Below, in pieces: positions 1-4,210 of a stretch of DNA of 6,578 nt; position 1 is the first letter of the stretch; each line of letters begins with the position of its first letter. The notes beneath the pieces are model-generated. The model was not told the DNA's origin. It ran no database searches and saw only the letters and a list, made by a program, of their open reading frames with translations. Source of the stretch: Candidatus Heimdallarchaeota archaeon (GTDB lineage Archaea; Asgardarchaeota; Heimdallarchaeia; JABLTI01). Where the stretch lies: the NCBI GenBank assembly GCA_030602675.1, contig JAUVZH010000153.1:1-6578 (forward strand), in the 5' to 3' direction. The position numbers and the translations under genes are program-made.

Positions 1-416
1 GTAGATAAGCCTAAAGCAGTTCCAAGAACTACATTGATAATATTGGATACACCATCTAGTAATATACCAATAGTTCCTATTGCTGCTAATCTTAATCTTA
101 GTCTTACCATTTTGTTTGCAGTTTGTTTGGCTTCTGATATCATGCTGGTAATTGTAAAAATTGTTGCGAGAACAACTGTTAATCCAAAGACAATAACTGT
201 GTAATCAGTAAAAATAACTGGTATATCAATGAAACTGCCAATTAAGTACACTATACTACTAAGAATTAAGAGTCCAACTTCGATAAAAGCAAGTATCTTA
301 ATCATTCGTTTTATAGAAGATCTAAAATTAATTATTCTTAAAAGGAACAGATTTAATGCATAAACAGCAATAGCATATCCAGCAATGGATAAGAAAATTG
401 AAAAGTTTGAATGCAT
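1..416 (-). CDS. Polytopic membrane protein, downstream part (runs off left edge)
   Basis: I do not recognise the family. This frame is open from the codon after the TGA at 462-464 (position 461) to the window edge, 153 codons plus two bases, and is in the same frame as the 67-residue reading frame upstream. It carries about four hydrophobic helices: around NFSIFLSIAGYAIAVYALNL, MIKILAFIEVGLLILSSIVY, YTVIVFGLTVVLATIFTITS and LAAIGTIGILLDGVSNIINV, separated by short basic loops (FRSSIKR, KMVRLRLR). The start given is the ATG at 414-416, which has a GGAGG 7 nt upstream, so this part could be translated on its own even though the TGA separates it from the N-terminal part. It is more likely the remainder of one interrupted protein. 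The C-terminus lies outside the window, and nothing indicates a transport or signalling function. Confidence 0.55.
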   Translation of the reverse strand, partial: MHSNFSIFLSIAGYAIAVYALNLFLLRIINFRSSIKRMIKILAFIEVGLLILSSIVYLIGSFIDIPVIFTDYTVIVFGLTVVLATIFTITSMISEAKQTANKMVRLRLRLAAIGTIGILLDGVSNIINVVLGTALGLS

Positions 417-422
417 AACGAT

Positions 423-428
423 TCCTCC
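423..428 (-). promoter_or_regulatory. Internal Shine-Dalgarno-like GGAGGA before ATG at 416
   Basis: GGAGGA lies 7 nt (measured from GGAGG) upstream of an in-frame ATG at 414-416, and a second copy lies at 435-440. Both copies also encode Gly-Gly pairs (GGFLGG), so they may reflect protein sequence rather than initiation. If functional, they would let the part after the TGA be translated by reinitiation. Confidence 0.35.
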
Positions 429-461
429 GAGAAATCCTCCAAGATGATCCGATAAATAAGT

Positions 462-464
462 TCA
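462..464 (-). other. In-frame TGA interrupting the membrane-protein gene
   Basis: The frame reads GTT ACA TGA ACT TAT with no change of frame on either side. The codon falls inside the second predicted membrane helix, a place where Trp (TGG, one transition away) would be natural. The other coding frames in the window contain Trp encoded by TGG and no internal TGA, so a general reassignment of TGA to Trp is not supported. Confidence 0.85.
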
Positions 465-665
465 TGTAACAAGAGTTACAGCAACAAAAAGTAACCTAAA
501 ACTTAGATATGAATCACTTCTAACTTGTGAGTTGCGTATTCTATTTGAAATTATTATTTGAAAGATTATCGTTCCTATTAGAATTAGCCCGAAGGATATT
601 AAACCTACAAGTCTAATATATACTAAATCTAGAGAAACATCAAACCAATCGGAAATTGTAACCAT
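462..665 (-). CDS. Polytopic membrane protein, N-terminal part ending at an in-frame TGA
   Basis: A 67-codon reading frame starts at an ATG preceded by AGGTGAT with a 6-nt spacer, a perfect complement to the usual archaeal 16S rRNA 3' tail, so the start is well supported. Residues about 15-41 form one strong membrane helix (LVYIRLVGLISFGLILIGTI and following); residues about 54-67 begin a second helix that is cut by TGA directly after LVT. The frame continues without another stop for 153 codons to the window edge, and the sequence after the TGA is again membrane-protein-like. This is therefore best read as the first third of a single gene with a nonsense codon, a recoded codon or a sequencing/assembly error. 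Read through, the product has at least six membrane helices in 221 residues. No family recognised. Confidence 0.6.
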   Translation of the reverse strand: MVTISDWFDVSLDLVYIRLVGLISFGLILIGTIIFQIIISNRIRNSQVRSDSYLSFRLLFVAVTLVT

Positions 666-671
666 ATAATA

Positions 672-678
672 ATCACCT
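672..678 (-). promoter_or_regulatory. Shine-Dalgarno AGGTGAT of the membrane-protein gene
   Basis: AGGTGAT is an exact complement of ATCACCT in the conserved archaeal 16S rRNA tail and sits 6 nt upstream of the ATG at 663-665. It fixes the start of the interrupted membrane-protein gene and implies a leadered mRNA. Confidence 0.7.
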
Positions 679-739
679 GTTTCTATTTATTAGTTAAATT
701 AACTATTTTCATCATTATTTAAAAACTTTGAGTTTTGTG

Positions 740-751
740 CAATATATATTG
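740..751 (-). promoter_or_regulatory. TATA-like palindrome upstream of membrane-protein gene
   Basis: CAATATATATTG is a perfect 12-bp palindrome about 75 bp upstream of the ATG at 665. As a TATA element on the minus strand it would place transcription start near 715-720 and give a leader of about 50 nt, compatible with the Shine-Dalgarno site seen. The symmetry means direction cannot be told from the element alone. Confidence 0.4.
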
Positions 752-765
752 AATATTTGCCAATT

Positions 766-783
766 TTTCAATTTAAGTTGAAA
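766..783. promoter_or_regulatory. Dyad TTTCA-N8-TGAAA, candidate operator (copy 1)
   Basis: TTTCA at 766-770 and TGAAA at 779-783 form a spaced dyad; the arms extend to TTTTCAA/TTGAAAA with a 6-nt centre. It lies 14 bp upstream of the TATA-like palindrome of the membrane-protein gene. The same dyad with the same 8-nt spacing occurs upstream of the neighbouring winged-helix regulator gene. It could also form a weak RNA hairpin after the regulator gene, but no T-tract follows it on the minus strand. Confidence 0.4.
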
Positions 784-797
784 ATTATTTCTTCTCT

Positions 798-804
798 AAA
801 AAAA
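798..804 (-). terminator. T7 tract just after the DUF6293-like regulator gene
   Basis: The minus strand reads TAG (stop, 806-808), one G, another G at the tract boundary, then seven T. An oligo-T tract right after the stop codon is the usual archaeal termination signal. It would separate the regulator transcript from the membrane-protein gene. Confidence 0.5.
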
Positions 805-805
805 C

Positions 806-1498
806 CTAATTTATGTTTAAATCCTTTAATTCTAAAATTTTTTTAACAAGATTACCTAGCTCTGTTAAGTTTCTTTCATGTCCTTTAACATTCATTAATC
901 CTGTGTCCTTTAGATGTTTAAGATGGTTGGATACTGTACCTAATGAAATCTTTAGAATTTTCTTCATACTTTCAAGATTCTTTCCTTCATCTACACAGTT
1001 TAAAAGTTCTAGACTTACCGGTTCAGAAATAAGTAATATAAAGGATTTTATTATCTTTTTTTGAAATATTTTTTCCATGTCATCGAATTTCTCAGTAATG
1101 AAATATTCATAATCCATGTCGTTAAGATTTTGAACTAATTGTACTGCTTGAAGTAACGCTATATTCATTGAAAGAGATTCATCACCTAAATTCAACATAT
1201 ATCTATGATCTGGTTGAAAATCAATTAGTAAAGCACGAGCAAAATCAAGTATGATACTTAGAAAGGAATCTTTTGATTTATAATCAATAACTTGCATGTT
1301 AAACTGAATTTTAGCCAATTCACAATATTCTCTGAGTTTCTTCAAACTTTTTTCAATATGTATATAATTTGGTGTTCCCTTTTTTGTATCACTTTTCGCT
1401 ACAAAAACAATTATTTTGGATGATGTGTGTAATCTGTCGAAATCAATAATTCTTTGGAAATCTCTTTTCAATGGAGCGATTTGTATCTGATTATTCAT
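806..1498 (-). CDS. DUF6293/CARF-like sensor domain with C-terminal winged helix (transcriptional regulator)
   Basis: From the ATG at 1496-1498 the product has 230 residues; a GTG at 1502-1504 would add two. The ATG is preferred because the N-terminus (QIQIAPLKRDFQRIIDF) then begins as in DUF6293/HFX_2341-type archaeal regulators, which open with a short strand, an IAPLG-like turn and a region leading to a Rossmann-like strand (here SSKIIVFVAKSD). Residues about 1-140 form this CARF-like alpha/beta domain; HRYMLNLGDESLSMNIALLQ (about residues 98-117) sits where CARF proteins have the ligand loop N-x-T/S-G-G-T-K, here degenerate. Residues about 160-228 are a winged helix with LGTVSNHLKHLKDTGLM as the recognition-helix region. 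Csa3-type CARF-wHTH proteins are related by architecture, but no CRISPR array or cas gene is visible. The likely role is ligand-responsive transcription control; the ligand is unknown. No clear Shine-Dalgarno site is present, and a TATA-like element about 29 bp upstream fits leaderless initiation. Confidence 0.75.
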   Translation of the reverse strand: MNNQIQIAPLKRDFQRIIDFDRLHTSSKIIVFVAKSDTKKGTPNYIHIEKSLKKLREYCELAKIQFNMQVIDYKSKDSFLSIILDFARALLIDFQPDHRYMLNLGDESLSMNIALLQAVQLVQNLNDMDYEYFITEKFDDMEKIFQKKIIKSFILLISEPVSLELLNCVDEGKNLESMKKILKISLGTVSNHLKHLKDTGLMNVKGHERNLTELGNLVKKILELKDLNIN

Positions 1499-1520
1499 GA
1501 ACACACAAGCCTAAAGTGTC

Positions 1521-1530
1521 ACTATAATAT
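1521..1530 (-). promoter_or_regulatory. TATA-like element of the DUF6293-like regulator gene
   Basis: ATATTATAGT on the minus strand is centred about 28 bp upstream of the ATG at 1498, the distance expected for a leaderless archaeal transcript. No Shine-Dalgarno site is seen before the gene, which agrees. An alternative AT-rich stretch (TTTTTATTTG, 1541-1550) lies further upstream. Confidence 0.35.
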
Positions 1531-1545
1531 TAGCTTTATCAAATA

Positions 1546-1571
1546 AAAATTTCACTGTTTAATGAAATTTT
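1546..1571. promoter_or_regulatory. 9-bp perfect inverted repeat containing TTTCA-N8-TGAAA (copy 2)
   Basis: AAAATTTCA (1546-1554) and TGAAATTTT (1563-1571) are perfect inverted arms around an 8-nt spacer. The core TTTCA-N8-TGAAA matches the dyad at 766-783 exactly in arm and spacing. It is 48-73 bp upstream of the regulator ATG and about 15-20 bp upstream of the TATA-like element. It may be the binding site of the winged-helix regulator; alternatively it is a terminator stem for the GTPase transcript, since the minus strand continues into a T-rich run. Confidence 0.45.
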
Positions 1572-1575
1572 AGGA

Positions 1576-1588
1576 TTTTTTTAAAAAA
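1576..1588 (-). terminator. T/A tract after the GTPase gene
   Basis: On the minus strand six T followed by seven A lie 11 nt beyond the GTPase stop codon (TAG, 1600-1602). The T6 run is a plausible archaeal terminator, and the TTTTTTAAAAAA block is self-complementary. The hairpin at 1546-1571 follows and could reinforce it. Confidence 0.4.
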
Positions 1589-1599
1589 CAATGCAAATT

Positions 1600-2175
1600 C
1601 TATTTATTTTCTTTAATCTTGTTCACAAGCCAAAAAACTGCTGTTTCTACACCATCTCCGAACTTTACAGAAGTTGGTAATATATTGAATGACCTTCCTA
1701 CAAGATCAGTTATATCATATAGCTCTATTGATTCTTGTGTAGTAATTGGTTTCATATCTACAAGATCTTGTTTGTTAATCAAAATCAGAAGAGGTGTTTT
1801 GATATCAACTATTGATAACATATAATCAAAACTAAATTTGCTTACCTCAAATGCTACATTATCACTTGTTGGTCTAACTGTGCCATCTATAACATAGATT
1901 ACTGCATCAGCCTGACTAACACCTAAACTCCAAAGACTTTCTCTATATAGTTCTTGTCCCCCAACATCGATAGCTGATAATGACCATCCACTTATTGTTA
2001 TTGGATTCTGTCTTATATCAATACCCAAAGTTATTCTTGGATCTTTCATAACTGGTTCGCCAGTTTCTAAATAACGAACCAATGTAGTTTTACCTGCACC
2101 TGAAGCTCCTAAGATAACTAAACTTGCTTTGAGCTCTACCTTTTTTTGCTTAAAAAGCTTTGAAAGCCAACTCAT
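1600..2175 (-). CDS. Arf/Sar1-like small GTPase
   Basis: This 191-residue protein is a complete Ras-superfamily G domain of the Arf/Sar1 type. Visible motifs are the P-loop GASGAGKTT (residues 23-31), a switch I Thr in ITLGID (Thr49), DVGGQ (70-74, with the catalytic-type Gln74), NKQD (134-137, the spelling used by Arf proteins) and a G5-like TSVKFGDG (168-175). Trp82 in ESLW matches the conserved Trp of Arf PLW. The N-terminal extension MSWLSKLFKQKK looks like a short basic amphipathic helix (W3, L4, L7, F8 on one face), as in Sar1/Arf; Gly2, needed for Arf myristoylation, is absent. It probably cycles GTP/GDP at a membrane. The start is supported by GAAGGT 6 nt upstream. It seems to be transcribed alone, between terminator-like sequences. 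Its effector is unknown; an MglA-like reading is less likely because of DVGGQ plus NKQD. Confidence 0.88.
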   Translation of the reverse strand: MSWLSKLFKQKKVELKASLVILGASGAGKTTLVRYLETGEPVMKDPRITLGIDIRQNPITISGWSLSAIDVGGQELYRESLWSLGVSQADAVIYVIDGTVRPTSDNVAFEVSKFSFDYMLSIVDIKTPLLILINKQDLVDMKPITTQESIELYDITDLVGRSFNILPTSVKFGDGVETAVFWLVNKIKENK

Positions 2176-2181
2176 ATTAGT

Positions 2182-2187
2182 ACCTTC
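2182..2187 (-). promoter_or_regulatory. Ribosome binding site GAAGGT of the GTPase gene
   Basis: GAAGGT with a 6-nt spacer precedes the ATG at 2173-2175. It is one base away from the GAGGT expected from the 16S tail, and supports this start. Confidence 0.45.
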
Positions 2188-2206
2188 AGTAGTTTAAGTA
2201 AAGAAA

Positions 2207-2213
2207 GTATATC
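2207..2213 (-). promoter_or_regulatory. TATA-like element of the GTPase gene
   Basis: GATATAC, within TTTTGATATACTTTC on the minus strand, lies about 35 bp upstream of the GTPase ATG. This would give a leader of roughly 8-12 nt that just includes the ribosome binding site. Another AT-rich candidate lies a little further upstream. Confidence 0.3.
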
Positions 2214-2238
2214 AAAATGGGTTAATAAATTAATTCCT

Positions 2239-2279
2239 AAAAAATAAAGGTTTTAGAAATGAAAATTAATCATTTCTAA
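2239..2279 (-). terminator. Hairpin plus T-rich terminator at the end of the SLOG operon
   Basis: TTAGAAATGA (2253-2262) and TCATTTCTAA (2270-2279) are perfect 10-bp inverted arms with a 7-nt loop. On the minus strand the stem is followed by AACC and then TTTATTTTTT. The arrangement resembles an intrinsic terminator for the transcript that starts at the SLOG gene. The stop codon of the DUF4097-like remnant lies in the loop. Confidence 0.55.
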
Positions 2280-2487
2280 CGATTATATCTCCAGAAAATG
2301 TTACAATGTCAAAGATATATTGTATAGCCTTCGTATCAAAACTTGCTGATTTGTAGTATTCCTGTCCGTTTGGTAAATCAATATTTCCAGAAATTGTATC
2401 TGTAGTAACTTCCAATCCTACATTTAATTCGCTCAGTAAATAACTAATATCCACACTGCCAGATGAAGAATCAATATCTTTTGTTAC
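2266..2487 (-). pseudogene. C-terminal remnant of a DUF4097-like beta-repeat protein
   Basis: The frame is open for 73 codons after an in-frame TAG at 2488-2490. The only usual start inside it is a GTG at 2452-2454, giving 62 residues with no ribosome binding site. The sequence has the repeated Ser-Gly turns and alternating hydrophobic strands of DUF4097-type beta-helix proteins: SSSGSVDIS, DTISGNIDLPNG and VTFSGDIIVRN. The SSSGSVDI repeat lies upstream of the GTG, so the homology-like sequence begins before any possible start. That fits the tail of a longer gene whose 5' part was lost, with the DUF6884-like gene now abutting it (its stop overlaps by 4 nt). It could instead be a real small protein read from the operon mRNA. 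DUF4097 members are of unknown function, often surface or membrane associated. Confidence 0.5.
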
Positions 2488-3188
2488 CTATCTTCAGTTG
2501 ATCTTAGCATACCAATCATTTGCTTCAAATCATTTGGATTATCAAGAATTTCTATTAATGCCTTTTCTGGGTCTTTTTGATTTTCTAGAAATCTTGTTGT
2601 TAACATTAAAAGATCTCCTTTAAAACCAATAACTCCATGAATAGGCATTCCACCAATGCTTGAAACCTCTTTTACAGCAATATGATCTGCAGGTAGTGTA
2701 ATTACTTTATCTGATGTCGATTCCTCAAATGCTATTGTTTTGCATGGAAGATTTTCATCCCAATTCCCTAAAGCTGTTAAATAGTTTTTACCAAGTGCCA
2801 AATATATGAAATCAGGATTCTCTTTCTCGATAATTTCTTGATAATCATTAGGGATATTTAGCATATTTGCACGGTTGATAAGCCCTTCTTTTCTCATTTC
2901 AGAGAAACTGCATTCATATGGTGGCATCATATCATTTTCATTAACAATGCCAAATCCTGCAGATACAATGTAGTATCCTACATCAAACATCTCTTTTAGA
3001 TGCCTTACAGCAGCATTTATACTGATATTAAGCGAACCCCGATACATGTCTTTAGCTTTACGCTTTTCTGTAAAATTCGGTAGATACGCTTCTCTCATTT
3101 CCTTAGAACTTATTTGCTGACATGTAGGCTGATTTGGATAGGAAACTGCTTTTCTCTTACTACATGAAGCGAATATTAGTATTTTCAT
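2484..3188 (-). CDS. DUF6884/YaaA-like 'CSKRK' protein
   Basis: A 234-residue cytosolic protein with no signal peptide or membrane segment. It opens with a beta strand followed by FASCSKRK (residues 6-13), then KAKDMYRGS (44-52), YYIVSAGFGIVNENDMMPPY (72-91) and FIYLALGKNYLTAL (127-140). An N-terminal C-S-K-K/R-K loop, a 'Y.GS' helix start, an 'SA.YG.v....PY' strand-turn and a later 'LG..Y' strand are the pattern of the DUF6884 and YaaA-like group. Residues about 195-234 are a charged helical tail. The biochemical activity is not established for the family as I know it; members occur near mobile and conflict genes. It starts 6 nt after the SLOG-wHTH stop with no ribosome binding site, so the two are surely co-transcribed and perhaps translationally coupled. 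The family call rests on motif recognition only. Confidence 0.6.
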   Translation of the reverse strand: MKILIFASCSKRKAVSYPNQPTCQQISSKEMREAYLPNFTEKRKAKDMYRGSLNISINAAVRHLKEMFDVGYYIVSAGFGIVNENDMMPPYECSFSEMRKEGLINRANMLNIPNDYQEIIEKENPDFIYLALGKNYLTALGNWDENLPCKTIAFEESTSDKVITLPADHIAVKEVSSIGGMPIHGVIGFKGDLLMLTTRFLENQKDPEKALIEILDNPNDLKQMIGMLRSTEDR

Positions 3189-3194
3189 TTTTAT

Positions 3195-4064
3195 TTATAC
3201 ACCCGTTTCTTTATTTTGCAGATCTAGTGTAGAGGTAACTAAATCTACTAGTTTCCTTGCAAAAGGATTATCCATATTAATACTAAATAAGTGCTCACCG
3301 GCAATAGTTCTTTTTGCCATTACTAATTCTTGTATATCTAATTCTTCCAAATATGAGTTTGTCATCATTAGAGGTATTTTCAATTCATTTGACAATTCTT
3401 GTGGAGAGAGTGTTTTCTTTGTAGCTAGTAAAGTAAAGATAGCTAGTCGGTTTCTATTAGAGATGATTTCAAGTTTAGCAGGTAATTCCATTTTTACTTT
3501 ATCATCTACTTTTTTCTCTTTTTTCACTCGATCTAATGCAAATTGTTTTGCTCGTTCTAGTGCCTCTTCACTATTTTCTACTAGATAGACTAGTTGTGAT
3601 GAACGCATTTTCTGAAATGTTGTTTCTAATGATGTAAAAACTTCAGATGAAACTCCACCAGCTTTTGAGTATATCACTACATGAATTCCTAAATCCACTG
3701 CAAGAGATATTTGTATCCCTGTTTCGTTTCCACCACCAATTGCAATCAAACTGTCACAAGAATAAACAAATGGCCAGCTATATTCACTTTCACTTAATGT
3801 TGTAGCAATTGTTACATGAGAATCTTGATTTCCAACTTCTTTATAGTTTCCTGGAACAATATTAACATTTATTCCTCCAGCATCATTGACACCTTTTGTA
3901 ATAGCTTCTGCTACACCTGTTGCTCCACTTACAAGAACTGCTATATTCGCTGTTCTTCCTAAAGCAAAACCCAATTTGTATGAGAAATCCCAAGTATCCT
4001 TATCTTGTTCATTATTCATATCAATTGTTTTGCTACCTACAATTGATATCTGAAGTTTTCTCAT
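3195..4064 (-). CDS. SLOG-family nucleotide-binding domain fused to a winged helix
   Basis: The 289-residue product has two parts. Residues about 1-175 are a Rossmann-like SLOG domain (LOG/DprA/TIGR00725 superfamily): first strand ISIVGS (6-11), glycine loop LVSGATGVAEAITKGVNDAG (44-63), VPGNY (70-74) and IAIGGGNETGIQISLAVDLG (107-126). LOG cytokinin-activating enzymes have a G-G-x-G-T-x-x-E motif; here the aligned Glu appears to be Gln118, so phosphoribohydrolase activity is doubtful and a sensor role more likely. A charged linker (KKEKKVDDKVK, about 181-191) leads to an ArsR/MarR-like winged helix (about 195-285; SNRNRLAIFTLLATKKTLSP and LSNELKIPLMMTNSYLEELD). It is probably a nucleotide-responsive transcription factor acting on its own operon and on the divergent HD gene. 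The ATG at 4062-4064 has no Shine-Dalgarno site. Confidence 0.78.
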   Translation of the reverse strand: MRKLQISIVGSKTIDMNNEQDKDTWDFSYKLGFALGRTANIAVLVSGATGVAEAITKGVNDAGGINVNIVPGNYKEVGNQDSHVTIATTLSESEYSWPFVYSCDSLIAIGGGNETGIQISLAVDLGIHVVIYSKAGGVSSEVFTSLETTFQKMRSSQLVYLVENSEEALERAKQFALDRVKKEKKVDDKVKMELPAKLEIISNRNRLAIFTLLATKKTLSPQELSNELKIPLMMTNSYLEELDIQELVMAKRTIAGEHLFSINMDNPFARKLVDLVTSTLDLQNKETGV

Positions 4065-4130
4065 GGTTAGAAGACAAGAAACAAGGTATTTGTTTTTTTC
4101 GATTGAGATAGTTTGTTGTTCTAATTATGG

Positions 4131-4139
4131 TTTTATAAG
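4131..4139. promoter_or_regulatory. TATA element in the divergent SLOG/HD promoter region
   Basis: TTTTATAAG is close to the archaeal TATA consensus. On the plus strand it would start transcription near 4160, giving the HD gene a leader of about 50 nt. Read on the minus strand it is CTTATAAAA, an equally good TATA element that would start the SLOG operon near 4108 with a leader of about 44 nt. One element may serve both directions, or a weaker minus-strand element may exist. The remaining intergenic sequence (4065-4210) holds a 6-bp inverted repeat ATTTTG-N5-CAAAAT at 4168-4184, near the predicted HD-gene start site. Confidence 0.45.
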
Positions 4140-4210
4140 GACAATTGATTAATACTTGATGAATGCTATTTTGTCTAACAAAATTAAGAACGTAATTTAC
4201 AGGGATTAAA

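Noticed and set aside
1..665. Genetic code with TGA read as Trp throughout
   Set aside because: All other genes here are intact with no internal TGA, and their Trp codons are TGG, so a global reassignment is not supported by this window.
813..1064. Plus-strand 83-codon open frame inside the regulator gene
   Set aside because: It lies antisense to a well-supported gene with recognisable domains and shows no family features of its own. The same applies to plus-strand frames at 1619-1825, 3920-4111 and 5598-5801.
806..1571. CRISPR-associated locus (Csa3-like regulator)
   Set aside because: The regulator resembles CARF-wHTH proteins, but there is no repeat-spacer array and no cas gene in the window.
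2484..2490. Programmed frameshift joining the DUF6884-like protein to the DUF4097-like tail
   Set aside because: The tail frame is closed immediately upstream by TAG and TGA, and the GATAGGTAACA junction has no slippery heptamer or T/A-run. A gene remnant explains the sequence better.
3195..4064. LOG lysine-decarboxylase-like cytokinin-activating enzyme
   Set aside because: The PGGxGTxxE motif is not preserved (GGGNETGIQ), and the protein carries a C-terminal winged helix, so a regulatory SLOG protein is the better call.
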